Shown here one piece after another: positions 43,801-55,794 of a stretch of DNA of 64,000 bases. This DNA is from Myrica gale (lineage: Eukaryota > Streptophyta > Magnoliopsida > Fagales > Myricaceae). Within the stretch, counting starts at the first letter, position 1; every line of letters starts with the position of its first letter. Under the pieces are notes generated by a model, which saw only the letters and a program-made list of their open reading frames with translations, was not told the DNA's origin and made no database searches. The translations under genes were made by a program, and so were the position numbers. The stretch covers positions 14,278,001 through 14,342,000 of the forward strand of contig OZ005615.1 in the NCBI GenBank assembly GCA_963930655.1. The letters run 5' to 3'.

Positions 43801-44944
43801 CCAAAGGGAACGCACAACCCTGACTTCAGGGGTAAATGGAGCGAGTAAGCCCACAAGTATGAATAAGTGATTTTCAAGGGCCAAGGGCCAATTTCAAGTA
43901 CAAGTTATGAAATAAATATTTTCAAGGGCCTGGGGCCAATTTCGAGATTTGAAATGCATTTGAAAAGGCCAAGAGTGGCAAGAGATTTTAGTGCATGACA
44001 TGTGCATCACGGAGCACGCATATGCATCATGATTTTTATGCACTATCTCATGACTCACAGTTATGCATTTCTTTTCTTAACTCTACAGTGTATTGAAGCA
44101 AGTAAGTTTTTAAAGTCATGTTTATCAAAGCTCATGTTTCAAATTGATGTTCCTTATTGAGTCTTTCGACTCATAGTTTTTAAATCGTATCATTCCAGAT
44201 CCACAAGATAACTGGGGATCAGAGGAGTATCTCACGTAGAAATCCTGGAAGTTTGGGAATTGGAGCCGGAGTTGGTGAACTCCGAGGTAGCACTAGTGAG
44301 TGCTGGTTTTGATTGAGTGGCAGTATGTTGCCCTAGTACGTTTTGTATAAGTTTGCAAACAAGATGCAATGTAAAGACCTTTTTGAATTATAATTCGTAT
44401 ACCGAGGGGTTATGTTCATCGAGCTTGTATCTCAGCCAACATGTGGATCCTGAGTGAGCCATCCTATGTGTATTTTTTTTTAAAAAAAAGTAAAAGTTTC
44501 CGCTGTAAGAGTTAGTGTAAGCACTGGAGTGTTCTCGGGGAATGCTCGCGGCTGTCACCGTCCCTTTGGCTACCGGTCGCCCCCTCAAGTACTCCATCCG
44601 CCTCTCTACAGTCATCAATGAATCAGCGGGCTCCTGATCGTTAAACGATGTTCTAGTCCCGGCCCTCGTTGTGCGTGCACGCTTGGCTGCTGACATTTTA
44701 CGAACGCTGCAAAAGTTGTATATAAATATGCATTAATAAATAATCACATTAAATAATCACAATAATGTAAATTAAAATATTAAAGGCGATACAACAAAAT
44801 GGTGATCCAACGCCACAAAATGATGTACTTTTGGGGTTTTAAAAGTACAGCATCAACTAACGATCGATCGTCATTAAATTTGAAACTCACCGTTTCAAAT
44901 TACCGATTCATCGGTACATACAGTATCGACTAGTGCCTGACAGG

Positions 44945-46389
44945 CGCTCGAGTGGGCCTTGTTAAAATCTCATATATGTTGAATTTGGAGTTCCAAATGA
45001 AGTCTTGTGAACTCTAGCATTGAGGATAGTTGAATAGACTTATTTATGAAGTTATTGAAGTTAGGATGCGAGAATTTCACGAATAGGCTTGAAATCATTG
45101 ATGTTGGGAAGAACAAGTGTATCTAGTTGATTGAGTATTGCATAGAGATCCCTTTTAGCAATCGTACAGGAGATGTTTGATACTTGTGCTTGATTGTCTT
45201 TCCTCATTTGTTTTACAAAAACTAGTTAAGTAACATTTTGTCAATAAAATCATATTTCAAAGATATGTACTTTTGGAAAAACTAGATAATTGCAAGTATT
45301 TCTTTTGTGTGTCTATATGATTAATTCCTAAACATCTAAGTGAGATAATTGAATCGCTTGTAGGCGAAGCACCGTCTCATTATCAAGAGAAGCAAGGTAA
45401 GTGGATTGTAAGTATGTAAGTAAACTTACATTTTGCAAAACTGGAATGATACGCTGCATAGTTTCATGAACAAGCATGAAATTTCAAGCAAGCATGACAT
45501 GACACGAGCATTGCATGATTTTCTAAAGAGATTTTTATGCAATGACATATGAGAAGTTTTATGATAAGTCAAGTCAAGTTAAGGGCTCTGGTCAGTATCG
45601 TACCATCAAGATGGACTCCCATACCGAAGGACGAATGCGAAAAGGATGGGTGAATCCTAAGAGGTTTGTGCAACCACACTGAAGGACAAATGTGAGAAGA
45701 TGTGGACCTCCAAGGGTCGTGACTAGCCACTGAAGGACGAATGCGAGAACGTGGGCTAGTTCGACCAAATGAAATGTCCCCATGGAAAAGGGAGACGGTT
45801 CCGATGGGAACGCACAACCTTGACTCCAGGGGTTAAATGGAGTGTAAGTAGCCCACAAGTCAAGAAGAAAATATTTCCAAGGACCTTGTGTCAATTTCAA
45901 GAACAAGAACATGTTTTAAGATCAAGAGCATGTGCATAACCATGAAACATGCATGTACATCATGATTTACGATTTCCCATGATATTCATATTCAAGTTAT
46001 AAGTTCATGCTTTCAAGTTTACGTTTTCCCTTCCTGAGTCTTTTTTACCCACGTTGTCAAAAATGTATCATTTCAGATGCCTCAGGTGAAGGAAGTCAGA
46101 AGGACTATCTGACTTAGAGAGAAGATGTTTATGTGTTTTGTTGTTGTGACTTGATAGATGTGATCCGTCACCTATATATATGTGTTGTTCATGTAATGTG
46201 TAATCTAAGATACTGTGCTAAATTGAGGACTTTTATAAAGTTAAGTTAAGTTAAGTTATTATGAGTTTGGTGGCCTGTCTTTCTCTCGATTCTTTTCCGC
46301 TGTTTAGTATGATCAAGTTCGCTGGAGCTTTCCCTCGGGATTGCTCGCGACTGTCACCGTCCCTGTGGGATTGCGTTCGGGGCGTGACA
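44945..46389 (+). mobile_element. LTR copy, 3' fragment (about 1.45 kb)
   Basis: It shares sequence with the last third of the long LTR: GTAAGTGGA, CTGGAATGATACGCTGCAT, the ACCGAAGGACGAATGCGAGAAG repeats, and the end GCTCGCGACTGTCACCGTCCC...TTCGGGGCGTGACA at 46389. The 5' part is missing. The left border is approximate. TSD not established. Confidence 0.62.
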
Positions 46390-46870
46390 AGTTTAATATT
46401 GGATTCGCACATGCACATTAGTTTAATAGGAAAAGTACATTAATCAACTAATTGTGAAAAGGGGAGGGGACCACTCCACTCCAGGACAAAACATCATCTG
46501 CAACCCTTACCCCACTCTACTCCACTTTTTATAAACTTTTCCCCCTACATAAACACAACCCCTACCCCATTCTTTTACATTCGCAAGCAACCGATTCAAA
46601 CTCAAACACTAAATCGAATGATTTCGGGGAAAAAAAACCTAAACCGTTAGCAGTAATGGGCTTACCTGATACAATTCTCTTTGGGCACAAATGCATTTCG
46701 ACTTGTAAACCCTAGAGCAGTGACGGTGAATGAGGAAGACAGTGCACCCTAAAATTGTAAACTGTTGTCAAATACAAGCAGGGACAAGACAAAGAAAAAA
46801 CACACAACAATGCACCGTCTTAATTCTGACGGGTCTTTTAATTTCAATGAATGAATGGGGATAGTTTGAT
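46390..46870. other. MULE interior flank, nothing recognised
   Basis: Between the LTR fragment and the right MULE inverted repeat. C-rich text around 46470-46600 lacks a family match. Confidence 0.4.
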
Positions 46871-47621
46871 ATTTTCATTATGAGCCAGCTCACAATTTTA
46901 TCACGTGTGACAGAATACGTCGTACGACATCTTTAAAAGTAGGTTCAAAACAAAAATGACACAGTTACATAAGTTTAAGGAGCCGAGTTGACACAAGTTC
47001 AAGTTTATGAGAGATTTTGAGATAAGAGGTATAGTTCGAGGAAGGTATTTCTAATTTACCCCCAATAAATAACAAGCCATTGTGCAGTTTTTCCCTTAGA
47101 AGTGCGGTGGAGCTAACCTTAATACATGCAGATAAAAAAAATCAGAAAACTAACAAGTTTAGGGAGATCTTACTTCATAAATTATAATGAATCGTGTTGT
47201 TTCTTCAGAATTATTTGGATACCTTGAATATAGTAGATTATTTTATTTTAATAGAATCGACAAGTATCATTCTAAAGAAAAAGATATTTTAATAATTAAA
47301 GGTTAGAAAAAATTAATTATATAACTTTAAGATAAATAGATTTTTGAGATGTTATGACTTTTATTTTTTTTTCTTGGCTGTTATGACTTTTATAATATTA
47401 GGAATTGTTGACACCCGAGAGTTCTCTATCTCTCTTCTCCCCTAGGGCTTTTACCCTGCATCTTCCCTGCAGACTTCTGCCTTTTTTATTTATCTCTCTT
47501 CCATCTCCTGACAGTTGGCTTCATGCTTTACTCCCATCAACCCTCTCCCCTGACCATCTCCTTTCCTCTGTCCTGCTGTACTTCCTATCTTTTTCATCTG
47601 CAGCTTTGGTCGACTTCAGGT

Positions 47622-48779
<1,158 letters not shown>

Positions 48780-48878
48780 ACTTCGGGTTGCCCTTTTTTT
48801 AATCACTTTTTTTTGCTAAGTCCTTTTTTTTAATCTCATTTCCTATGCCGATGGTTTTTTTTGTTGGGGGCTCTGAAT

Positions 48879-49770
48879 ATGTCAAACCTTGCAGATGACG
48901 TGGATCTCCATACACGTCGTACAGAGGAATTATCCTAGGATTCTTTACCTACACGTTATTCTCTTGATTTGGACCTGGCTCAGCAACATTCTGGAAATGT
49001 TCTCATTGGGAAAATCTTAGAGCTTCGACCTCTGAATAAACCAGTTTTTCTTAATATTATTTACAATATTTGGCAATTTGAAGAACATCTGAAGGTTGAT
49101 GCCCTGGATAACTCCATGTATCTCTTACAATTTTTCCCGATGCCAAAATAAGGATAGAGTCTTGCGTATGGTTCCCTGGAATTTTAAGGGGCATCTTACC
49201 AATGGCCAATTTGAATAAACATAACATTGGTCTCATCAGTGCATCTATCGGTCAACTCTTGGACATGCATCCTATTCCTAAAGGAATCACCTCAAGCGCT
49301 TTTTTCGTATTAAGGTCAGTTTTAGTATTACCAACCCCTTTAAGGCGGGATTCTCTCTTCCCTGACCTCATTTACCTGATGCCTATATTCAGTTCCGCTA
49401 TGAGAAACTATGGGAATTATGCTATTACTGTGGACGTCTGGGCCACACGGCACATTTTTACCCTAAATCGGACGCTCTGGGAGCTATCAAACATTTTGAT
49501 TCACAAATGAGGGCAAATTCCTAGGATAATTTGGGCTTTACAAATTCTCTTGGATCAGCAACATGTTCGACATCTTCTTTAGTCCCATCTCAATCTGTAG
49601 ATTTAGCTCCACTTTCATCTCCATATTTGGATCTCTAACAGGGTCTTCTTTGAATGCAACGGCTCTGCCGCAACCTCACCAGCTTGGTTTTCATCAAGAC
49701 CTTCCTTTCACCGATCTACAATCATCACAACAAGCTATGAACATCTTGCCTAGGGGTACTTCAGTCTTTT
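48879..49770 (+). pseudogene. LINE ORF1: DUF4283 with CCHC knuckle, degenerate
   Basis: The frame starts MSNLADDVDLHTRRTEELS, meets a stop at 48936, and continues LDLAQQHSGNVLIGKILELRP and VFLNIIYNIWQFEEHLKVDAL, a DUF4283-like region. Later pieces in shifted frames give YGSLEF and a knuckle LWELCYYCGRLGHTARF (near 49410-49460). Frameshifts and stops make it a pseudogene. It ends at the CACTA insertion at 49773. Confidence 0.7.
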
Positions 49771-49889
49771 GCCACTACAAGAAATATAATTTTAGGTGAC
49801 AAACTTTTGGGTGTCAAACCAAATTTTGTCACCTAAAGTGAACTTTCTATGACAAAATATGAATTTCGTCACCCAAAATTATCCAGGAA

Positions 49890-50890
49890 CTCCAAAACTG
49901 TCCGGATTGGTCAAAAACACGATCGGACATACTTCTGGGGTGACGATACAAAAACACGTTCAGACTCTATGCAGAGTGACAAATTCCAAATCGTTACAAA
50001 AAACAAAATTGAGTCTGGACGAACAAGAATTGGTTCAGACTCTATGCAGAGTGAAAATTTTCAAATCGTCCTAATTGAGTGACAATTAGAATCATCACAA
50101 TTTTTATAATACTGTCCGGAATATTTTTGTAACACGTCCGAACAGACATTGCCTGATGAATAATAATCGTCTGGATATAATGACAAATTAAAAATCTTCA
50201 TGAACACTCTATTCAGTCCGGGCATTATCAACAGCGTTCCATCGAAAAATATTACATCGTCCGGACGGTACGAAAAATGGTCCGCATAATTATCAATGCT
50301 TCTTCCACGAATCTTGTGGTTCCACGTTGCAAAACTTCAGACACGTGACATTGATACCGTCCGGACCGTATAAGTTCTAGAACCTTTTCGAAACTAGCAT
50401 ATTTAATGAGGTTAAATTTGATAAGGCCACGTGTGAATATAACCGCTGAGAAGAGTCCGAACGCTAATCAAACACGTTCGAACGGTGACTGGGCATATTA
50501 AACTCGCCAAACTTTGTCAAAATCACAAACTCACTTACTTTTCTCAAACTTTTCTGCCAAACGTTTTCACTATCCGTTTTAGACCTCTCAAGGAATTTCA
50601 AGTAAAACTTCCCTCATGAATTTGCTTCTCAATTTTTTGCATTTTGATTCAACATCGTCCATTTTTTAGTTTGTTGTGTTGTTTGTCTTTCAAATCACGT
50701 TGTTTTGCTGGTGTTCATCGAAACACGTTCGGATGTAATTTTACACCGTCTAGACATTGACTAAAACGTCAGGATGATAATTTTACATTTGGACGTTTTC
50801 TGTAACGTTCTGACTGCCTAAAATTTAAATGATGCATTTTGAAGTTCCTCCGAACGATTTATGATAATGTTCGGACGGTTTTTGCTAGGT
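49890..50890. repeat. Subterminal TCCGGA/TTCGAA-type array
   Basis: Twelve or more copies of a CGTYCGRACG-like motif (CGTCCGGACGG, CGTCCGGACCG, CGTTCGAACGG, CGTCTGGATA) are scattered over 1 kb next to the CACTA terminus. This is equivalent in role, but not in sequence, to the CGATCGATCG array of the first CACTA. Confidence 0.6.
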
Positions 50891-51395
50891 TGACCATGGA
50901 ACGCTCTAGGAGAAGTATCACCATTTTGGGGGGATAAACAGAGCGACCAGCTTGGGCAGACGCCTATTTAGCGGAGTTAAACGAAAGAATTCGGGCGATA
51001 GTGCAGCCGACGCATTCGTTGTGCATGGAGCTGCAATGTAGCTTGACCGGTTTGGAGAACAAACTTGCTCTAGCGGATGGGGCTATAATGGAAGAGCTGA
51101 ATATTATGTGGATGAAACTAATAAGGATGAGAAAACAATTGTCTCAGTTGTTCCAGTCTGTCCATACCGTTCTATTACAGTTGCAAACACTCGCCAGACG
51201 GGTTGATAATATGGAGCATTTGGCACATGTTCGTGATGCCCTTGGACAAGATATGGACGAGCCAGAGGCAGCTCTTGATTGGGCACATTAAACACGCCAG
51301 ACTTTGTCAAAATCACAAACTCACTCACTTCTCTCAAACTTTTCTGTCAAACGTTTTCACTATCTGTTTTAGACCTCTCAAAGAACTTTCAGAGG
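50487..51395. repeat. ~110-bp direct duplication flanking part of the ORF
   Basis: Sequence at 50487-50600 and at 51278-51395 shares GGGCAYATTAAAC.CGCCA.ACTTTGTC and CAAACGTTTTCACTAT.GTTTTAGACCTCTCAA. The spacing is about 790 bp. It may be a promoter or 5' leader duplication within the CACTA. Confidence 0.7.
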
Positions 51396-51714
51396 GTAGG
51401 ACTCTTCTGGAGGTGGTGGAGGGGTTAGTTTGGCTTCCGTTGATCCACATGATTGACTATGTATCGAAGAATCAGGTGTGGGAGTTTTATTGTGCTATAC
51501 TACTGGCGACAAACTTCGAGGAGCCTAGTATGGAGGTCAATGTCCGTAACGTGATGATCATATTCTCACCTGACGAGCTGAAGAATTTCTTGGGGTACGA
51601 GAGAGATTTGACAGCGTTCCCAAACCTGCCAATGAGCGAGGAGGGCCGACCTACTAAGGTCGAGGTATTCCAGACTCTGCTGTGCAAAGATACAGCTAAT
51701 TTGGAGGGCAATAG
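50899..51714 (+). pseudogene. 'Putative plant transposon protein' ORF, broken
   Basis: An upstream frame starts MERSRRSITILGG then stop, and reads AYLAELNERIRAIVQP, LEVVEGLVWLPLIHMIDYV (51402-51460), WEFYCAILLATNFEEPSMEV, NVRNVMIIFSPDELKNFLGYE and NLPMSEEGRPTKVEVFQTL (to 51690). The order matches the ORF in the other CACTA (ORF3). A ~110-bp duplication splits it. Its biochemical role is unknown. Confidence 0.66.
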
Positions 51715-52841
51715 TTACAACAGTCAGTTGAAGTTGGTGAGCAAAACAATGGATATAAAAAGCAGAACGATTCTCATTCAAAATGAACGACTTCAATCCA
51801 TTGAACTCGCCTCGCATGTTTGATGCTCCATTATACCCTTGACATCTCAATCTGGATATTGATAACCAGTGTCTTGCAAACAATTTGTCTATAGCAGTTT
51901 TTAAAGATTGTGAGCATGTGTAAGTAACATGTTCCACACCAAGAAACCGTTCAATCACCTGTCCACTTTTGTTCACATATCTCAAAACCATTGTAATTTC
52001 CTCCTTCACTGAACTATCTCGAGACACATCAACCATAAGAGAAAAAAATACATCCCCGATGTCTTTAATGATAGCAAGTGTGGTCAACGCGACACAAGCA
52101 TTCACCATTTCCTTCTGAATAGTTGGAGAAGTCATTTGGTTGTTTCCAGGAGCATTTAGATTAACTGTCTTAGCAACCTTTTTTTACGTAAGTTGTACCA
52201 TTTCAAAAGCTCATGAAAATTTCCTTGCCTCAATGAACTCTCGGACTCATCATGACCCCGAAAAGCTAATCCTTGCCCCAAAAGAAAACGAATGTAATCT
52301 AGCACCGCTGTTAATCGAATGCTATATTCCTTCTCATGCTCGTGCCAATTTGCAGATAATATGTATGACACACTTTGTCGCTGATTTATGAGTGCTTCAC
52401 ATTTTTGTCTACCTTCTTTGTGAGCACTCTCATGTCTGCCAACATGTTCAGTAAATCTCTTCAGTGCCTTTTTCCATTTATCAAATCCCTTAGATATAAA
52501 TACATCTCCCCCGGATTGTGCTCCTTTAGGTCGCCTAAATACGTTATATTCTAACCATGGATAATCTTTGTACCACTCCTCCCTAAAACCCCTCAAATCC
52601 TTCCCAAATTTTTTCTTGGGAAAAACATGGCTACGAGGTTGAAAAGCATCTTTGGCCAAGTACTCTCTACGGACTTCATCCTGAATCCTAGCATCATACG
52701 AGGTGATAGATTTACGCAACCCTGGGTCGGAAATAAAGGGTGAGGTCTTTTCGAACTAGAATCCTTATTAGAAGTAGTAGTCACATTAGGAGTATTAGAC
52801 GACTCTATGCTTTGTGGCTTTTTTGTAAAAAACCGTTCCAT
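51715..52841 (-). pseudogene. TTF-zinc-finger / DUF4371 hAT transposase, 3' truncated
   Basis: It starts MERFFTKKPQSIESSNTPN and continues RIQDEVRREYLAKDAFQPRSHVF (TTF region), FTEHVGRHESAHKEGRQKCE and RLTAVLDYIRFLLGQG (DUF4371), DKLFARHWLSISRLRCQGYNG and FYIHCFAHQLQLTVV. It parallels the hAT pseudogene at 5415. A frameshift joins the 52841 and 52719 frames, and the last third (hAT dimerisation) is missing. Confidence 0.83.
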
Positions 52842-53041
52842 TATCTAAAAAGAACAAAACAAAACAAACCTTAAAAACAAACCTAAAATTAAACTAAAGT
52901 TACTAAACCTTCCATTGAGATATTCTTCATTCAAGATGGGAAGATGTAACAAAATAACAGATTACAAAGAAAAATAAGATTTATGAGCTTATGTTTAATT
53001 TTTATGATATGTCTCTTGTTAACTTTGCTGGCATTTGCATG

Positions 53042-53640
53042 GCAGGTGGACCAAGCATTGATGTTTCCTCATTAATGAGAAATGATACTTGGAGGTGAAC
53101 ACCCCCACATTGGATCCAAGGTTCAAGAAATGATGGGTTTGATTTCCCAGAGGGTTTATGAGTTTAAATATACTTTTCTACTTCACTTGCAGTTGTGGCA
53201 AAACAATGCAGTCAATGAATTGAACTTACTTTTAAGTTTGCAAGCTTTCATAATTACCATTCAATTATGGGATAATTTTGGTCTGGATGAAATGTACATG
53301 TATCATGAGTGGCAGCTTTTACATTCACCGTTCAGTCTTCATGGAGGATGACAAATCTTCGTGGAGGCTAGATTCTTCCTATAACATTGACTCAACATTT
53401 TATCATCTTCTCACTCTCTTCACATTGCTGAAAATTAAACCATATCAGAAGGTACTTCCTAATTCTTTCTCTTTCTTGTTCACTTTGCAACTTTATCTAC
53501 GCACACATGTTGTGAAGAGATTTATGCACTCTGTTGTGATCATGCTTTATTTGTGTTTGCTTTAATCAGGCTGAATTTACCCCTGAAGAACTTCATTCCC
53601 GGAAATGCGTGCTGAATCTAGATGTATGCATGATACCTCA
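53042..53640 (+). pseudogene. Captured host-like gene fragment with introns, unidentified
   Basis: Plus-strand frames look coding: GGEHPHIGSKVQEMMGLISQ at ~53084, an intron whose acceptor ends at TTGCAG near 53190, then LWQNNAVNELNLLLSLQAFI and WDNFGLDEMYMYHEWQLLHS. A frameshift follows, then SSWRLDSSYNIDSTFYHLL and LLKIKPYQK, ending at a GT donor (53452). An intron and AEFTPEELHSRKCVLNLD (~53570-53625) follow. Splice sites are preserved, so it looks like a genomic, not cDNA, capture. I do not recognise the protein. Confidence 0.5.
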
Positions 53641-54984
53641 CGTCCTTTTTGGATCTTGTGATTTCCAATATCTCTATTGCTTAAATGAATAAATCTCTTC
53701 TGATTAGCTTGTTTAATGCTATTTGATTGCTTTACTTGATTTAATATGCAATTGGATTTTGGTCGTAATTCAACATTATTAGGTGTCAGTTACTATATGC
53801 TTTTGAGGCCCATAAGGTTTATGCAAACATTGACATGCAATAAACTAAAAATAGTAACTCACCCTCACAAAAGAAAGTTTCTATTCACAATCAGAAGGCA
53901 AACAATAATTTTCGTGTCAAAGACAATTTTCAAACATAAGTACATAACCAAGAGGGTGTAAAGAATAGGACCATGCCAGTTATAGAAACACAGTAATTCT
54001 ATTCATCACATAACAATAGTACATAATAAAATCATCCGGTTCAACATCTGTCATAACTTATTCACATAATATGCACATTGCAAGATAGGTATGTATTCCC
54101 TTTATCTATCTATATATATATATATATATTCATTGATTTGCCAGTGAGCTTAAAGTTTTTGATCTTATACGACCAAATTACCATCTATAAGTTTAACCTC
54201 TTTGCACAAATAATTGATCAATGATCTGCAAGCAAACAGATTAGGCATTAGGCAAAACCCCCACTCTCTTCACCCACCCTATTTACCTCTTCAATTTCTC
54301 CCTTCCTCCCAAGCTCTTTGGCTCTTACAAAGCCCATGAATCAGCACATTAAATTAAATCAGCATAAACTCCTCAAACAATTCCAAAACTACATGAAATT
54401 GCCCAATTCCAAAACTACATACAACATCCGCATACTTGCACCTGGGGTCCAGGAGACTGGAGTGGAGAGGCAGTCGGGCATTCGGACATCAACAGAGAGA
54501 CAAGAGTTCCGGTGGTTGAGCAGCTGGTGCCTGGTGGACCGAAAGTCTTGGGCTGTGGGCGGCACCTGAGAAGTGAGACTGTGAGAGCAGAGGGAGAGGC
54601 GGAGTCCCAGAGGGCCAGAGGCGAGATGTGAGTCAGTGAGTGCGAGAGGGTTGGGAGGCGACAGCAGGCAGGCGCCGGGCGGGGCAATGAGACACTGAGA
54701 GAAAGGCGTGAGGGCTGAGGGAGAAGCGGAGTCCGAAGAGATCGCGAGTGTGAGAGAGGCCGGTGTTTCGTTTGATTTAAAAAAAAAACAAAGGAAACAG
54801 GCTTGTGGGACTGGGCCAGCGGGTGGGCCAGTCCCACCCCGTGGCCCTCGAAGCAGGCCTGGGAGGCTGGGCCAGTGGGGGCAGGCCTGCTTCAAACAAA
54901 AAATCAATGGATTTTTGGACCCAGTGGGGGCGGTTACCCCCACCGGCACCCCCTGGCTCCGCCTCTGCTTTACCCCCTCCCCCG

Positions 54985-55794
54985 TTGCTACTGCTAGAGT
55001 ACCCTTTCCTTCCACCTGTTGGCTGAGTCTCTATTGACAGTCATAAACCGCGAATCTCTGTTGTGCCACCTCCAAGAGCTAGTGCTCTCTGTTCTCGTGG
55101 CAAGGACCCTATTCCTCACAACCCGATAGTCTCTCGGCCGAGTTTCCTTGACTTTGATGCATTTTGGAAATCCAAAGGTAAACGTAAACTCTGTGACGTT
55201 GACTTGCATGCTGACTCCTTCATGCCATCAAAAAAGTTTATTTTGCTCTCTTCGATTATAGTAGGGTCGGTTGCTTTGCCTCTAGAGTCTGTTATTGCGC
55301 CTCTCGTACCCGATTGAATCAATTCTTAGCAAGTCTAAGAATGCACTTGCATCATTTTGGAGGAGCCAAACTCGCCATAAGAACATGCAGAAGGCCATCG
55401 GTGCAGTTGAATTGGCAAGGGCTTCGGACCCTCTTTCTAACTTTCTGAACTAGCAGGTGGAGGAAACTGACCTAGACCAGCCTCCCAGGACTCCATGATC
55501 CTTATATCATAAAATTGTAAGGGTCTTGGCCAGTCCTCGGTTGAATGTGTCCTTAGAGTTGTTATCGGGGGAATATAACCCTAACTGTATATTTATATTG
55601 GAAACTAAGCTCAAGGATAACCAAACTACTACTACTATGCATAAGTTTGGTTTTAACTTTTTTTCTTTTGATCCACCTGCAAGCTGTAGAGGTGTCTTGT
55701 TTTTTTGTGGTGTCCAAATATCCATGTACATATTCTAGGTTCTAATATTCATATGTTGGCTGTTTTGGTGTACCCGGATCTCCCTAATTCTTCC
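54985..55794 (+). pseudogene. LINE ORF1 tail and endonuclease start
   Basis: Degenerate ORF1 text (FPLSTCWLSLY, FLDFDAFWKSKGKRKL) leads to the ORF2 endonuclease start NCKGLGQSSVE (55513) and, after a frameshift, LLSGEYNPNCIFILETKLKD (55559-55618). The catalytic Glu-Thr-Lys motif is present. It ends at the hAT at 55795. Confidence 0.72.

Larger units (their letters stand above)
40396..44567 (+). mobile_element. Long LTR copy, 3' end truncated
   Basis: It starts TGTGAGACCCCGAAAAATC after TCACT. It shares its whole layout with the solo LTR at 7751-12424: GGGCC-rich block, central CATG-rich block, the ACCGAGGAACGTTG repeats and the final GCTGTCACCGTCCCT. The last ~25 bp and the second target-site copy are missing, so it is not a clean insertion. 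It sits inside CACTA ORF3. Confidence 0.75.
39481..44699 (-). pseudogene. CACTA third ORF ('putative plant transposon protein' domain), split by an LTR
   Basis: The minus frame starts MSAAKRARTTRAGTRTSF (44699) and runs to YLRGRPVAK (44571). An LTR copy then interrupts it. It resumes at 40391 as VTLSDFDNLLY, then EYQRFFHQLSWVDGFCVDSLV, VRGVQFMFSADVIANFL, WILHLIWTTNVDGRTHSTECT, LLLGQQTLIDFPLYMFELI and a tail MPPPWVAQLFSDL. Removing the LTR restores the frame (PVAK joins VTLSDF). The order matches the plant domain found next to transposons, whose biochemical role is unknown. There are stops at 40368 and 39826. Position is 5' of tnp2. Confidence 0.72.
30211..44940 (-). mobile_element. CACTA (En/Spm) element with three genes, right end not found
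   Basis: The left terminus CACTACAAAAAAAAGAC at 30211 is followed by subterminal inverted repeats built on TTTAGTGACAAAATTTT. Minus-strand genes run 5' to 3' inward from the right: a 'plant transposon protein' ORF, tnp2, then Transposase_24. CGATCGATCG words are dense at 30410-30740, 36780-39060 and 44860-44880. The right terminus should read ...TTTGTAGTG but was not found; the coordinate given is where subterminal repeats stop. A hAT MITE and an LTR copy are nested inside. Confidence 0.75.
23919..47063. mobile_element. Candidate giant MULE, 23 kb, with nested elements
   Basis: Inverted repeats of ~190 bp (23919-24105 and 46871-47063) start GGGTTAATTACAAAAAT and GGGGGTAAATTAGAAAT. Shared internal blocks include TGTGTCAAC, AACTGTGTCA, GTCACAC and TCATAATGAAAA. 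An 8-bp duplication, AATAAATA, flanks it (23911-23918 and 47064-47071). A degenerate MuDR-type transposase lies inside on the minus strand. Most of the length comes from a CACTA element and LTR copies nested in it. Pairing of two termini so far apart is inferred from sequence alone; two independent related copies are possible, but the matching flanks argue against that. Confidence 0.66.
49773..51714 (+). mobile_element. Second CACTA element, left end, truncated by a hAT
   Basis: The terminus CACTACAAGAAATATAAT begins at 49773 in the LINE. It is followed by TTTAGGTGACAAACTTT and inverted text, then many copies of TCCGGA-like words (GTCCGGA, CGTCCGGACGG, CGTTCGAACGG) in 49900-50890. A 'plant transposon protein' ORF follows. 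It ends where hAT sequence starts near 51714, and the right end is lost. Confidence 0.7.
51715..54970 (-). mobile_element. hAT element of the CAGAGGCGG family, 3' end lost
   Basis: The 5' end on the minus strand is CAGAGGCGGAGCCAGGGGGTG (54970), like the right end of the 61740-63701 hAT (CAGAGGCGGATGTGGGGGGTG). A GC-rich leader and CT-rich text lead to a transposase start at 52841. The transposase breaks off after CFAHQLQLTVV at 51715, where CACTA sequence begins. A spliced host-like fragment (53042-53640, plus strand) lies inside. No matching 8-bp copy of CTTTACCC was found on the left. Confidence 0.75.

Noticed and set aside
44540..44580. Target duplication for the LTR copy at 40396
   Set aside because: TCACT is present on the left but the last 25 bp of the LTR and the right copy are missing, so no duplication can be claimed.
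49849..50082. Plus frames rich in QSDKF repeats as a secreted peptide gene
   Set aside because: They are translations of the CACTA subterminal TCCGGA/GCAGAGTGA repeats.
54389..55015. Long proline/serine-rich minus-strand frame of about 208 codons
   Set aside because: It lies in the GC-rich 5' leader of a hAT, has biased low-complexity composition and no family match.
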